This document shows, piece after piece, positions 9,957-18,263 of a stretch of 64,000 bases of DNA (its first letter is position 1; each line of letters opens with the position of its first letter). The notes beneath the pieces are model-generated. The model was not told the origin of the DNA and searched no databases. It saw only the letters and a list, made by a program, of their open reading frames with translations. The stretch is from an uncultured Bacteroidales bacterium (GTDB lineage Bacteria; Bacteroidota; Bacteroidia; Bacteroidales; Muribaculaceae): assembly GCA_902776835.1 (NCBI GenBank), contig CACYRK010000005.1, positions 46,425 through 110,424 on the forward strand, in the 5' to 3' direction. The position numbers and the translations under genes were made by a program.

Positions 9957-11030
9957 TTATGCGTAGAGTTCCTCAAATATCTTGCGGAGTTCAGGGCTTT
10001 CACGCAACTCCTGGAGCGTGAACTCGGCGTGGCCCTTGGTGTAGCCGTTGCCGATGATCATGTTCACGTCGGCTCCGATACCCTCGGCACCCAGTGCAGC
10101 CTTGGTGAAACTCGTGGCCATCGAGAAGAAGTACACGATACCGTCGTCCTTGGTGCAGAGCACAGCCGTCATCTCGCAGTCGGGCACATTCACGCAGTTG
10201 ATGGTAACATCGGCCATCTTGCCATCGGTGAGACGGCTCACGAGTTCGTTCACCTCGACCGGGGTCATGCCGGCAACGCTCTCTACCACGTCGCAGAAGC
10301 CCAGGTCTTTGATGCGCTGGGTCGAGCGCGGGCTGTTGGCCAGGCCAATCACCTTGCCAGTCACGCCTACGCGCTTCTTGGCCTCGTAGCAGCACAGCAT
10401 GCCGCTCTTGCCACCTGCACCCAGGATAACCACGTTCTGGCCATATTGGCACAACTTGGCAGTCTGGGCGGGAGCGCCAGCAACGTCGAGGGCGCTCAGA
10501 GCCAACTTCTCGGGCATGTCATTGGGAATCTTGGCATAGATGCCGCTCTCGAACAGGATAGCCTTGCCCTTGATGTCGACCTGGTCGACGTCGGCCTTGA
10601 TATTCAGAATCTCGTCGATGCGAAGCGGGGTCAGTGACAGCGACACCAGCGTGGCGATGCGGTCGCCCTCTTTCAGGTCGATTTTGCCCTTCAGAGCGTC
10701 GCCAATCTTCTCCACGGTACCCAGCAGCATGCCACCCGAGCCGGTGCGGCGGTTGCGGTGCTTGCCCTGGAGTTCCACGTTTAAGAACATCTCTTTCTTG
10801 ATCTCCTCCATCACCTCGGCTTCGTCGTCGGGGTTCTTCGCCTGGCTCTTGGCGTAGTTGTGGATATCGGTGAACGAGGCCGAGTCGATGTTCAGCGTCT
10901 GAACGTCGATCAGAATCTCGTTGTCGTAAATCTCGTCCATGTTGTTGTCGAGTTTGTTTGCCGGTTGGGGCAGGACGCCCTTCGGTTCAATCACGCGGTG
11001 CGTGCCGAATCTGTTTCCATGTTTCTGCAT
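9957..11030 (-). CDS. kdd: L-erythro-3,5-diaminohexanoate dehydrogenase
   Basis: 357 residues with the characteristic start GNRFGTHRVIEPKGVLPQPA. A central Rossmann domain carries VVILGAGGKSGMLCCYEAKK (near residues 195-214). It oxidatively deaminates 3,5-diaminohexanoate to 3-keto-5-aminohexanoate with NAD(P). It lies between kce (68 bases upstream, the largest gap of this part of the operon) and kamA. The gene order kce-kdd-kamA supports the assignment over a generic zinc-free alcohol dehydrogenase. Confidence 0.93.
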   Translation of the reverse strand: MQKHGNRFGTHRVIEPKGVLPQPANKLDNNMDEIYDNEILIDVQTLNIDSASFTDIHNYAKSQAKNPDDEAEVMEEIKKEMFLNVELQGKHRNRRTGSGGMLLGTVEKIGDALKGKIDLKEGDRIATLVSLSLTPLRIDEILNIKADVDQVDIKGKAILFESGIYAKIPNDMPEKLALSALDVAGAPAQTAKLCQYGQNVVILGAGGKSGMLCCYEAKKRVGVTGKVIGLANSPRSTQRIKDLGFCDVVESVAGMTPVEVNELVSRLTDGKMADVTINCVNVPDCEMTAVLCTKDDGIVYFFSMATSFTKAALGAEGIGADVNMIIGNGYTKGHAEFTLQELRESPELRKIFEELYA

Positions 11031-11098
11031 GTCGTTGAATGTGTTTTATTGGTTTATACTATTAATTGATTTTGTTGTTTGCTTTTTAGTGTAAGCCC

Positions 11099-11932
11099 TT
11101 ATTTGCGGGGAGGCAGGCCCAGGATTTCGCGGGCCTCGTCGCTCGTGGCGATGGGGCGGCCCAGTTCCTTGGCGATGCGCACAACCTTCTCCACCAGTTC
11201 GCCGTTGCTCTTGGCGAGCACGCCCTTCTCCAGGTACAGGTTGTCCTCGAAGCCCACGCGCACGTTGCCGCCCATGGCAATGGCTGCGGCGGCCATCGGG
11301 AAGGCGTGACGGCCTACGCCGGTCACCGTCCACGTCGAGCCGGCGGGGATGCCGTTGACCAGCCAGCACAGGTTGGCCACGGTAGCCGGGGTGCAGCCGG
11401 GAACGCCAAGCACAAAGTTGAACTGCATGGGAGCACCCGGTGCCTGGCCCTTGCGGGCCATGTTCAGGATGGTGTCGAGATGACCCATCTCAAAGCACTC
11501 ATACTCCGGCTTGATGCCGCGCTCCATCATGCGCTTGCCGAAGGCACGCATTGTGGGCATCGTGTTGTCGAAAATCTCGTCGCCAAAGTTGCACGTGCCG
11601 CAGTCCAGCGTAGCCATCTCGGGAAGCGGGGTGGTGTCGGTCGACTGAAGGCGCTCGTCGGGAGTCATGCCCACGGCACCGCCCGTCGACGGAATCAAGA
11701 TCACGTCGGGGCACACTTTCAATATTGCCTCTTCGCACTCCTGGAAGCGGGCACGGTCCTGGGTCGGCGTGCCGTCGTCCCAGCGGACGTGCAGGTGAAC
11801 GATCGCCGCGCCGGCATCAACGGCCGACTTGGCTTCGCGTACTATCTCCTCGACCGTGTAAGGAACGTTGGGGTTCTGCTCCTTGGTCACCTCGGCGCCA
11901 CAAATTGCGGCGGTAATGATCAGTTTATCCAT
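11099..11932 (-). CDS. kce: 3-keto-5-aminohexanoate cleavage enzyme
   Basis: 277 residues of the BKACE (formerly DUF849) family. The metal-binding HLHVR motif is at 46-50, and the NFGDEIF and EYECFEMGHL segments are present. It condenses 3-keto-5-aminohexanoate with acetyl-CoA to give 3-aminobutyryl-CoA and acetoacetate. It lies 4 bases after kal, whose substrate it makes. The family includes other beta-keto acid cleavage enzymes, but the flanking kal and kdd genes settle the role. Confidence 0.95.
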   Translation of the reverse strand: MDKLIITAAICGAEVTKEQNPNVPYTVEEIVREAKSAVDAGAAIVHLHVRWDDGTPTQDRARFQECEEAILKVCPDVILIPSTGGAVGMTPDERLQSTDTTPLPEMATLDCGTCNFGDEIFDNTMPTMRAFGKRMMERGIKPEYECFEMGHLDTILNMARKGQAPGAPMQFNFVLGVPGCTPATVANLCWLVNGIPAGSTWTVTGVGRHAFPMAAAAIAMGGNVRVGFEDNLYLEKGVLAKSNGELVEKVVRIAKELGRPIATSDEAREILGLPPRK

Positions 11933-11936
11933 ATCC

Positions 11937-12323
11937 TTATTTCCTTTGACAATCTTTGGGGGTTACACATGTGCCCGATGCGCGGCACACCACGATGGGC
12001 TCGTCGAGAATGTCGGCTGCCGACGGCGAGATGTCGGGACGCGACACGGCCACCTTGCGAGCCTCAAACTGCATGTGGCGCGACGTGTTGCCCTCGCGGT
12101 CAATCCAACCCTCAGCCTCGATGTAGTCGCCGGCATAGACCGGTGCCAGGAAGTCGACACTGTCGTAAGCGCGGAACAGGCCCTCGTCGCCGTCGCGCAT
12201 AATTAATAACTCGGTAGCCACGTCACCAAACAGGTGAACCATGTGTGCTCCATCAACCAGGTTGCCGCCGTAGTGGGCATCCTTTGCGCTCATGCGCAGT
12301 CTGATTTTTGTGCGATATTCCAT
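11937..12323 (-). CDS. kal: 3-aminobutyryl-CoA ammonia-lyase
   Basis: 128 residues of the hotdog fold. The segments [23 protein letters not shown], given here only in outline (residues 19-41), and the [12 protein letters not shown] strand are family-typical. It removes ammonia from 3-aminobutyryl-CoA to give crotonyl-CoA. It overlaps nothing but leaves only 4 bases before kce, and follows the CoA-transferase A gene by 18 bases. Its length equals known Kal proteins. Confidence 0.93.
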   Translation of the reverse strand: MEYRTKIRLRMSAKDAHYGGNLVDGAHMVHLFGDVATELLIMRDGDEGLFRAYDSVDFLAPVYAGDYIEAEGWIDREGNTSRHMQFEARKVAVSRPDISPSAADILDEPIVVCRASGTCVTPKDCQRK

Positions 12324-12341
12324 ACTCTATAACCCTCAGTG

Positions 12342-12992
12342 TTATTGTTCAACATAGATGGCGTCAACATAGATGCCCGATGCGTGGACGCACTCCGGCT
12401 TGATCTCGCCTGTCTTCACCAACTTCTCGGCCTCGACGACGACATAGTCGGCTGCCGTGGCCATCAGCGGGTTGAAGTTGTTGGTGGTGCCCAGGAACAC
12501 CATGTTGCCAAACTCGTCGACGATGTTGGCGCGCAGGAAGGCGATGTCGGCCTTCAGCGGCTTCTCCAGCAGGTAGTCCTTGCCGTCGACGTTGACGATC
12601 TCCTTGCCGTCGGCCATGATGGTGCCCAAGCCCGTCGGGGTCAGCACGCCGCCAAGGCCGGCGCCGTAAGCGCGGATGCGCTCGGCAAGGGTGCCCTGAG
12701 GCACGTACTCGACGATGAGCGTGCCCTCGTTCTTCTGAAGTGCGGTCTGCTTGTTGGTGCCCGTGTGCGACACAATGGCTTTCTTCACCTGATGGTTGCT
12801 CACCAGTTTGCCGTGGGCAACATCGTCATACGCCGTGTCATTGGCGATAATCGTCAGGTCCTTAACTCCTTTTGCTACGATGGCGTCGATGATTTGAGTG
12901 GCGCTACCAACGCCCAGAAATCCGCCAAACATGATTGTCATGCCGTCGTGAACTTTCTCAACGGCTTGCTCAAGTGTGATTTGTTTATTCAT
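12342..12992 (-). CDS. Butyrate/acetate-acetoacetate CoA-transferase subunit A (first gene of the lysine operon)
   Basis: 216 residues of the AtoD/CtfA/ScoA alpha subunit. The glycine-rich GGFLGVGSATQIIDAI motif (18-33), ERIRAYGAGLGGVLTPTGLGT and YLLEKPLKADIAFLRA are standard for the family. It pairs with subunit B at 3074-3733, which is encoded far downstream in the same operon. The complex moves CoA between acetoacetate and butyryl-CoA or acetyl-CoA. The promoter box at 13035-13042 lies 43 bases upstream of the ATG and probably drives the whole operon. Confidence 0.92.
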   Translation of the reverse strand: MNKQITLEQAVEKVHDGMTIMFGGFLGVGSATQIIDAIVAKGVKDLTIIANDTAYDDVAHGKLVSNHQVKKAIVSHTGTNKQTALQKNEGTLIVEYVPQGTLAERIRAYGAGLGGVLTPTGLGTIMADGKEIVNVDGKDYLLEKPLKADIAFLRANIVDEFGNMVFLGTTNNFNPLMATAADYVVVEAEKLVKTGEIKPECVHASGIYVDAIYVEQ

Positions 12993-13034
12993 AATGTTAT
13001 GTTTAGGTATATGTTGGTTTTCCTTTTAAGACTG

Positions 13035-13042
13035 CAAATATA
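13035..13042 (-). promoter_or_regulatory. Promoter -7 box of the lysine-fermentation operon
   Basis: On the minus strand the sequence is TATATTTG, matching the Bacteroidota TAnnTTTG box. It predicts a start of transcription near 13029 and a leader of roughly 37 bases. No convincing TTTG -33 element is seen, which may suit a regulated promoter. Confidence 0.55.
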
Positions 13043-13300
13043 GTGATTTTTACTGACTTTTACACCATATTTTAAGGAGTTTTTCTGAGAAAATCTCGCG
13101 CTTGTTTGTAACCCCTATTAATTCAGCACATTGCGATAAAAGAATATTGGGGCAAAAATTGCCCTGTCGTGGCATTTTTCTGCCCTTATTTAATGTTGCG
13201 CGCGCATGTGCGCGCACAACAAGTTGCCACATTCCCTTGCGCACACGCGCGCACACAAAACCGTAAATGAATATAACAATCAACAAAACCATTTATTTAT
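13043..13300. other. Upstream region of the lysine operon with GC-alternating palindromes
   Basis: No credible gene here. An 80-codon minus-strand ORF (13050-13292) has low-complexity, unconvincing protein. Visible structures are GGGCAAAAATTGCCC (about 13150-13164), and alternating purine-pyrimidine tracts at about 13195-13220 and 13237-13256. Any of these could be regulator sites for the AraC protein encoded upstream, but nothing proves it. Confidence 0.4.
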
Positions 13301-13340
13301 GCAAAAAGTGTGGTCAAAGGGACAGTCCCTTTGACCACAC
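13301..13340 (-). terminator. Intrinsic terminator after the AraC-type gene
   Basis: A perfect 16-bp inverted repeat (GTGTGGTCAAAGGGAC at 13308-13323 and its complement at 13325-13340) leaves a one-base centre. Read on the minus strand it is followed by TTTTT. It lies about 125 bases after the AraC stop and insulates the lysine operon. The core GGGACAGTCCC resembles hairpins elsewhere in the window. Confidence 0.7.
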
Positions 13341-13465
13341 CTGCGGTGCGAATATTTTGGTTGTTAGGGTGTTATCTGTTAATTTTTTAAGCGCAAAAAA
13401 TGCATAAATATGATTATTTTGCTGATAATTTGATGTTTTTTTGGACGTCGTCAATGGCCTCAGCG

Positions 13466-14365
13466 TTATTGCTCGCGAAATTCGCCCGGAGTGACGCCTG
13501 TGAGCCGCTTGAAGTACTTCGAGAAGAACGACGCGTTGGCAAAGTTCATCTCGTCGGCAATCTGCGCCACGGGCTTGTCGGTGTGGCGCAACTCAGCCTT
13601 GATGCGCGTAATCAGGGCGCGGTCAATCCACTCCTTGGCCGTCGTGCCGCTGGCCTGGCGCACCACGGTGCTCAGGTATGAGTCGGTGAGGCACATCTTG
13701 CTGGCGTAGAAGCCCATGCGGTGCTCGCACGTGGCATGCTGGTTCACGAGGTAGATAAAGCGGTCGAAGATGGTCTGCTCGCGCGACAGCGTGTCGCGGT
13801 GGTTGTCGGCATACTCGCCGTACACGCTGTCGTAGTGGTGCATCTGCGCCGCTATCAGGTTGGCCACCACGGCCTTGTTGTAATTCTCCTGATGCACAAC
13901 GTGCCACATGGTGTCGAGGATGTGGCGAGCAGTGGCAATCTGGCTCGGCGTGGCTGGCACAGTGAAGTCGCGGGCGCGGCCGTTGAAGGTGGAGGGCTTC
14001 TGGCCCGACGCGAAGGGCAATGGGAAGTCGGTGGGGATGCCGAAGCCGTAAATCTCAAAGTCGTCGCTGAAGCCGATGGGGTTGATGACCGACCCGGGGC
14101 CGATAAACACCAGCATGCCGGCGCTTAAATGCCGCTCCACAAGGTTCAGCGTCACGTGTGCCTCGCCGTTGGCCACAAAGCCCATGCGGTAGTCGTCGGT
14201 GCTGAACGGGGGCTGCTGCTGGATCATGACTTTAAACAGGTCGGGTGCCCCATGGATGATTGCCAACTGGTTGTCGATGTAGATGCGCTCTTTCAGCAGT
14301 TCGGGATGCGGGGTGAAGATGTCGCGCATCACCTTCAGACTGATAAGTTTCGGTTGCCGTCTCAT
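13466..14365 (-). CDS. AraC-family transcriptional regulator
   Basis: 299 residues. The C-terminal third (about 195-297) is a double helix-turn-helix AraC domain ending FANASFFSKYFKRLTGVTPGEFR, the classic second recognition helix region. The N-terminal part looks like a cupin-type sensing domain without recognised ligand residues. It is on the same strand as and directly upstream of the lysine-fermentation operon, separated by a terminator, so it is a plausible local regulator. The ATG at 14365 follows a good promoter box by 26 bases. Confidence 0.9.
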   Translation of the reverse strand: MRRQPKLISLKVMRDIFTPHPELLKERIYIDNQLAIIHGAPDLFKVMIQQQPPFSTDDYRMGFVANGEAHVTLNLVERHLSAGMLVFIGPGSVINPIGFSDDFEIYGFGIPTDFPLPFASGQKPSTFNGRARDFTVPATPSQIATARHILDTMWHVVHQENYNKAVVANLIAAQMHHYDSVYGEYADNHRDTLSREQTIFDRFIYLVNQHATCEHRMGFYASKMCLTDSYLSTVVRQASGTTAKEWIDRALITRIKAELRHTDKPVAQIADEMNFANASFFSKYFKRLTGVTPGEFREQ

Positions 14366-14391
14366 TTGCTCAATCTTTTAAAAATCCAATG

Positions 14392-14399
14392 CAAAGATA
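14392..14399 (-). promoter_or_regulatory. Promoter -7 box of the AraC-type gene
   Basis: Minus-strand TATCTTTG, 26 bases before the ATG. Confidence 0.55.
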
Positions 14400-14496
14400 A
14401 TCATTTTTGCGCTTTCAGTAGTATATTTTTTGACAAATCTAATAAAAAGAACATAATGCCCCAAGTAAGGATAACAATCGGCCTCAAAATCGGTAA

Positions 14497-14504
14497 TAAC
14501 TTTG
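14497..14504 (+). promoter_or_regulatory. Promoter -7 box of the efflux operon
   Basis: TAACTTTG on the plus strand. Predicted transcription starts near 14510, so the palindromic element at 14512-14592 would be inside the 5' leader of the tolC-type gene. Confidence 0.6.
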
Positions 14505-14511
14505 CGGCATC

Positions 14512-14592
14512 AACCCAAATCGGTCATTAGAAATTCTGTTATGGTATAATTAGGGATAAAAAATACATAATACCGTTCTAATGACCGATTTG
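14512..14592. repeat. Palindromic element, copy 1 (CAAATCGGTCATTAG ends)
   Basis: About 80 bases bounded by CAAATCGGTCATTAGAA and TTCTAATGACCGATTTG, with an AT-rich centre (CTGTTATGGTATAAT). Related copies are at 33295-33360 and split across 34380-34674. It is too short to encode anything and looks like a MITE- or REP-like element. Confidence 0.8.
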
Positions 14593-14616
14593 AAATAAAT
14601 AACAACGCTTAATATT

Positions 14617-15888
14617 ATGAAACGTGCTTTGAGTTTGATTTGCGTCGCCGCGATGGCCGTGGCCGCAGTGAGCCAGACGCTCGAGCAGTGCCAGCAGGCC
14701 GCCGAGCGCAACTATCCGCTGATTGCCCGCTACGGCCTTATCGAAAAGACGACCGAACTGACCGTGGAGAGCATCGCCAACGTGTGGCTGCCCCAGGTGT
14801 CGGCCTCGGCGCAGGCCACCGTGCAGACCGACGTGCCGGAGTTCCCCGACGCCATGCGCAACGCCTACAGCCAGATGGGTGTCGACATGAAGGGCCTGCG
14901 GCGCGACCAGTACCGCATCGGCGTGGATGTGCAACAACTCGTCTACGATGGCGGCGCGTCGGCCAACCGCCGCGAGGTGGCCCGGCAGCAGGGACAACTG
15001 CAGGCCGCGCAGACGACAGTCGACGTGTATCAGGTGCGACAGCGGGTCAACGACATGTATTTCGCCCTGCTGCTGGTCGAGGAGCAAATCGCATTGAACA
15101 ACGACTTGCAGGAGCAACTGGCCGCCAGCGAGAAAAAGTTGCAGTCGATGTACCGTCACGGTACGGCTGCCGAGTGCGATTATCAGAACGTGCGCGCCGA
15201 GCGGCTCAATGCCGTGCAGCAGATGACCACGCTCAACTCGCAGCGCCAGGCGTTGCGACGCATGCTCGCCACATTCTGCGGCATCGAAATCACGTCGCTC
15301 ACCAAACCAGCAGCAACGCCCGTCGCGGCCACGGCGGTAAGCCGGCCCGAACTCGACGCCATCGACGCCCAACTGCGGCTCATCGACGAGCGACAGAAAG
15401 CCGTCGACATCGCCTTGAAGCCGCAGGTGGGATTCTTCGCACAGGCTTTTTATGGCTATCCGGGCTTCGACATGTTTCACGACATGATGAGCCGCAACTG
15501 GACGCTCAACGCACTGGTGGGCGCACGAGTCACCTGGAACATTGGCGGACTGTACAACCGCAAGACCGACCTGGCAAAATTGCAACTCGAGCGTGAGTGG
15601 GCCGAGAACAGCCGCGACCTCTTCCTCTTTAATAATAACCTCGAGCAGGTGCAACTCAATGAGAGCATCGACCGCTACAACCGACTGCTGCAGCAGGACG
15701 ACGAGATAATCGCATTGCGGGCATCGATACGCCACGCCGCCGAGTCGAAACTCGCCCACGGCATCATCGACGCCAACGACCTGGTGCGCGAGGTCACCGC
15801 CGAGAACGCCGCGCGAATCCAGCGCTCAATCCACGAGATCGAGATGCTGAAAGAAATCTATAATCTTAAATTTGTCACCAATAATTAA
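14617..15888 (+). CDS. TolC-family outer-membrane efflux protein
   Basis: 423 residues with an N-terminal signal peptide (about 1-20, MKRALSLICVAAMAVAAVSQ). Two TolC-type halves of long helices follow, for example YDGGASANRREVARQQGQLQAAQ and the WNIGGLYNRKTDLAKLQLE stretch (both shown only by their key residues). It should form the trimeric outer-membrane channel for the pump encoded by the next four genes. It heads the operon and lies 9 bases before the HlyD-type gene. Confidence 0.88.
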   Translation: MKRALSLICVAAMAVAAVSQTLEQCQQAAERNYPLIARYGLIEKTTELTVESIANVWLPQVSASAQATVQTDVPEFPDAMRNAYSQMGVDMKGLRRDQYRIGVDVQQLVYDGGASANRREVARQQGQLQAAQTTVDVYQVRQRVNDMYFALLLVEEQIALNNDLQEQLAASEKKLQSMYRHGTAAECDYQNVRAERLNAVQQMTTLNSQRQALRRMLATFCGIEITSLTKPAATPVAATAVSRPELDAIDAQLRLIDERQKAVDIALKPQVGFFAQAFYGYPGFDMFHDMMSRNWTLNALVGARVTWNIGGLYNRKTDLAKLQLEREWAENSRDLFLFNNNLEQVQLNESIDRYNRLLQQDDEIIALRASIRHAAESKLAHGIIDANDLVREVTAENAARIQRSIHEIEMLKEIYNLKFVTNN

Positions 15889-15897
15889 TCACGCGAT

Positions 15898-16791
15898 ATG
15901 AGACGTATAACTATTATAGCCGCCGTTGCCATCGTCATGGCATCGTGCAACAAGACCAAGAAGGACTACGATGCCACGGGCACTTTCGAGGCCACCGAGA
16001 CGACGGTGTCGGCCGAGCAAAGCGGGCAACTGGTGCGCTTCTCGGTCGTCGAGGGCGAGAACGTGGACGACGGAAAAGAGGTGGGCCTGATCGACACCAC
16101 ACAGTTGTGGCTAAAAATCAAGCAACTCGACGCCACAAAAGCCACCTATCAGAGCCAAAAGCCCGATGTGGAGCGACAAATTGCCGCCACACGACAACAA
16201 CTCGCCACAGCGCGCAACGAGCAGCGCCGCTACAGCGAGTTGGTCAAGGACGGCGCCGCGCCACGCAAGATGCTCGACGATGCCAACAGCCAGGTGCAGG
16301 TGTTGCAGAAACAACTCGACGCGCAATTGTCGGCTCTGCAAACGAGCACCAACGCCCTCAGCAAGCAGATGATCACCGTCGACGTGCAGGTGAACCAACT
16401 GCTCGACCAAATCGCCAAGTGCCACATCTTCGCGCCGACGCGAGGCACCGTGATTGAGAAATACGTCGAGCAGGGCGAGTTTGTGACAGCCGGAAAGCCT
16501 CTGTTTAAAATCGCCGATGTGGACCAAATCTACATCCGCGCCTACGTCACATCGACGCAACTGCAGAACTTAAAAGTCGGGCAGCGGGTCAAGGTGTTCA
16601 CCGACTATGGCGGCGGAAACCGCAAGGACTACGACGGCACGGTGACATGGATTTCGAGCCAGTCGGAGTTCACCCCCAAGAGCATCCTCACCGACGATGA
16701 GCGTGCCGACTTGGTCTATGCCGTGAAGATTGCCGTGAAAAACGACGGCTTTATCAAGATTGGTATGTATGGCGAAGTGAAATTCCAGTAA
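15898..16791 (+). CDS. HlyD/YbhG-type periplasmic adaptor lipoprotein
   Basis: 297 residues. A lipobox VMASC puts the lipidated cysteine at Cys17. A biotinyl-lipoyl-like domain is followed by a coiled-coil hairpin (about 70-160) and the second lipoyl half with FAPTRGTVIEKYVEQGEFV. It bridges the inner-membrane ABC-2 transporter to the TolC protein. It is 4 bases from the ATPase gene. Substrate cannot be told from sequence; homologous pumps move drugs or other hydrophobic compounds. Confidence 0.87.
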   Translation: MRRITIIAAVAIVMASCNKTKKDYDATGTFEATETTVSAEQSGQLVRFSVVEGENVDDGKEVGLIDTTQLWLKIKQLDATKATYQSQKPDVERQIAATRQQLATARNEQRRYSELVKDGAAPRKMLDDANSQVQVLQKQLDAQLSALQTSTNALSKQMITVDVQVNQLLDQIAKCHIFAPTRGTVIEKYVEQGEFVTAGKPLFKIADVDQIYIRAYVTSTQLQNLKVGQRVKVFTDYGGGNRKDYDGTVTWISSQSEFTPKSILTDDERADLVYAVKIAVKNDGFIKIGMYGEVKFQ

Positions 16792-16795
16792 CGCG

Positions 16796-18256
16796 ATGAA
16801 CGCTATCGAGGTCAATGGAGTAGGGAAGAACTACGGCAAGGTGCAGGCGCTGAGCGACGTCACGTTTGCCGTGCGCCAGGGCGAGGTGTTTGGACTCATC
16901 GGGCCCGACGGTGCCGGCAAGACGTCGATGTTCCGCATCCTGTGCACGCTGCTCAAGCCCGACAGCGGCACGGCATCTGTGCTCGGCCACGACGTGGTGA
17001 GCCAATACAAGGCTGTGCGCCGCAAGGTGGGCTATATGCCCGGCCGATTCTCGCTCTATGACGACCTCACCGTGCGCGAGAACCTGGAGTTTTTCGCTAC
17101 GCTCTTCGGCACCACCGTCGGTCAGGGCTACGACTTCATCAAGGCCATCTACAGCCAGATTGAGCGCTTCGACAACCGCAAGGCGGGCGCCCTCTCGGGC
17201 GGCATGAAGCAGAAACTCGCTCTCAGTTGCGCATTGGTGCATCAGCCCGAGGTGCTTTTCCTCGACGAGCCCACTACGGGTGTCGACCCGGTGAGCCGAA
17301 AGGAACTCTGGGAGATGCTCGGCTCGCTCAAGGAGCGCGGCATAACCATCGTGGCGGCAACGCCCTATCTCGACGAGGTGCGACGCTGTGAGCGGGTGGC
17401 CTTTCTCGACCATGGGCAGGTGCAGGGCATCGACACCCCCGAGGCCATTCTCGAGCGCTTCGCACATGTGTTCAACCCGCCACCCGTGAGCCATGAGCAG
17501 GGGGGCGCATTGGCCGGCGATAATGTCATCGAGGTGGAGCATCTGGTCAAGGCGTTCGGCACGTTTCACGCCGTCGACGACATCTCGTTCACGGTGCGCC
17601 GAGGCGAGATTTTCGGCTTCCTTGGGGCCAATGGTGCCGGCAAGACAACGGCCATGCGCATCCTCACCGGCCTGAGCCAGCCCACCAGCGGACGCGGCAA
17701 GGTGGCCGGGTTCGACGTGGGCACCGAGTATGAGCAGATCAAGCGGCACATAGGCTACATGAGTCAGCGTTTCTCGCTCTACGAGGATCTTACGATTGCC
17801 GAGAACATACGCCTTTTTGCCGGCATCTACGGCGTGCCGGCCGACGTGATTGAGCGCAAGACCGACGATTTGCTCGCCCGTCTGCAGTTTGCCGACCACA
17901 AGCACGACCTGGTGGGCTCGCTGCCACTGGGATGGAAGCAAAAGTTGGCGTTCTCGGTCAGCATCTTCCACGACCCGGGCGTGGTCTTCCTCGACGAGCC
18001 CACCGGAGGCGTCGACCCGGCCACGCGCCGCCAGTTTTGGGAGTTGATTTACGAGGCGGCGGAGCGCGGCATCACCGTCTTCGTCACCACTCACTATATG
18101 GACGAGGCCGAGTATTGCGACCGCATCTCGATAATGGTCGACGGGAAAATCAGCGCCATGGGGTCGCCCCAGGAGTTGAAGCGGCAATACGGCATGCCCG
18201 ACATCGACCACGTGTTTACTTACCTTGCTCGCCAGGCGGCGCGCAGCAGCGATTGA
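16796..18256 (+). CDS. ABC-2 transporter ATPase with two fused nucleotide-binding domains (YbhF-like)
   Basis: 486 residues. Domain 1 has Walker A GPDGAGKT (36-43), signature LSGGMKQK and Walker B FLDEPTTGVDP. Domain 2 (from about residue 240) has GANGAGKT and FLDEPTGGVDP, but its signature reads LPLGWKQK rather than LSGGQ, as is usual in YbhF-type proteins. The protein drives the efflux pump formed by the two permeases encoded next. It ends 8 bases before the likely start of the first permease. Confidence 0.93.
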   Translation: MNAIEVNGVGKNYGKVQALSDVTFAVRQGEVFGLIGPDGAGKTSMFRILCTLLKPDSGTASVLGHDVVSQYKAVRRKVGYMPGRFSLYDDLTVRENLEFFATLFGTTVGQGYDFIKAIYSQIERFDNRKAGALSGGMKQKLALSCALVHQPEVLFLDEPTTGVDPVSRKELWEMLGSLKERGITIVAATPYLDEVRRCERVAFLDHGQVQGIDTPEAILERFAHVFNPPPVSHEQGGALAGDNVIEVEHLVKAFGTFHAVDDISFTVRRGEIFGFLGANGAGKTTAMRILTGLSQPTSGRGKVAGFDVGTEYEQIKRHIGYMSQRFSLYEDLTIAENIRLFAGIYGVPADVIERKTDDLLARLQFADHKHDLVGSLPLGWKQKLAFSVSIFHDPGVVFLDEPTGGVDPATRRQFWELIYEAAERGITVFVTTHYMDEAEYCDRISIMVDGKISAMGSPQELKRQYGMPDIDHVFTYLARQAARSSD

Positions 18257-18263
18257 CAATGCC

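Noticed and set aside
13050..13292. 80-codon minus-strand ORF upstream of the lysine operon
   Set aside because: Overlaps the operon promoter and GC-alternating tracts; no start signals and no recognisable protein character.
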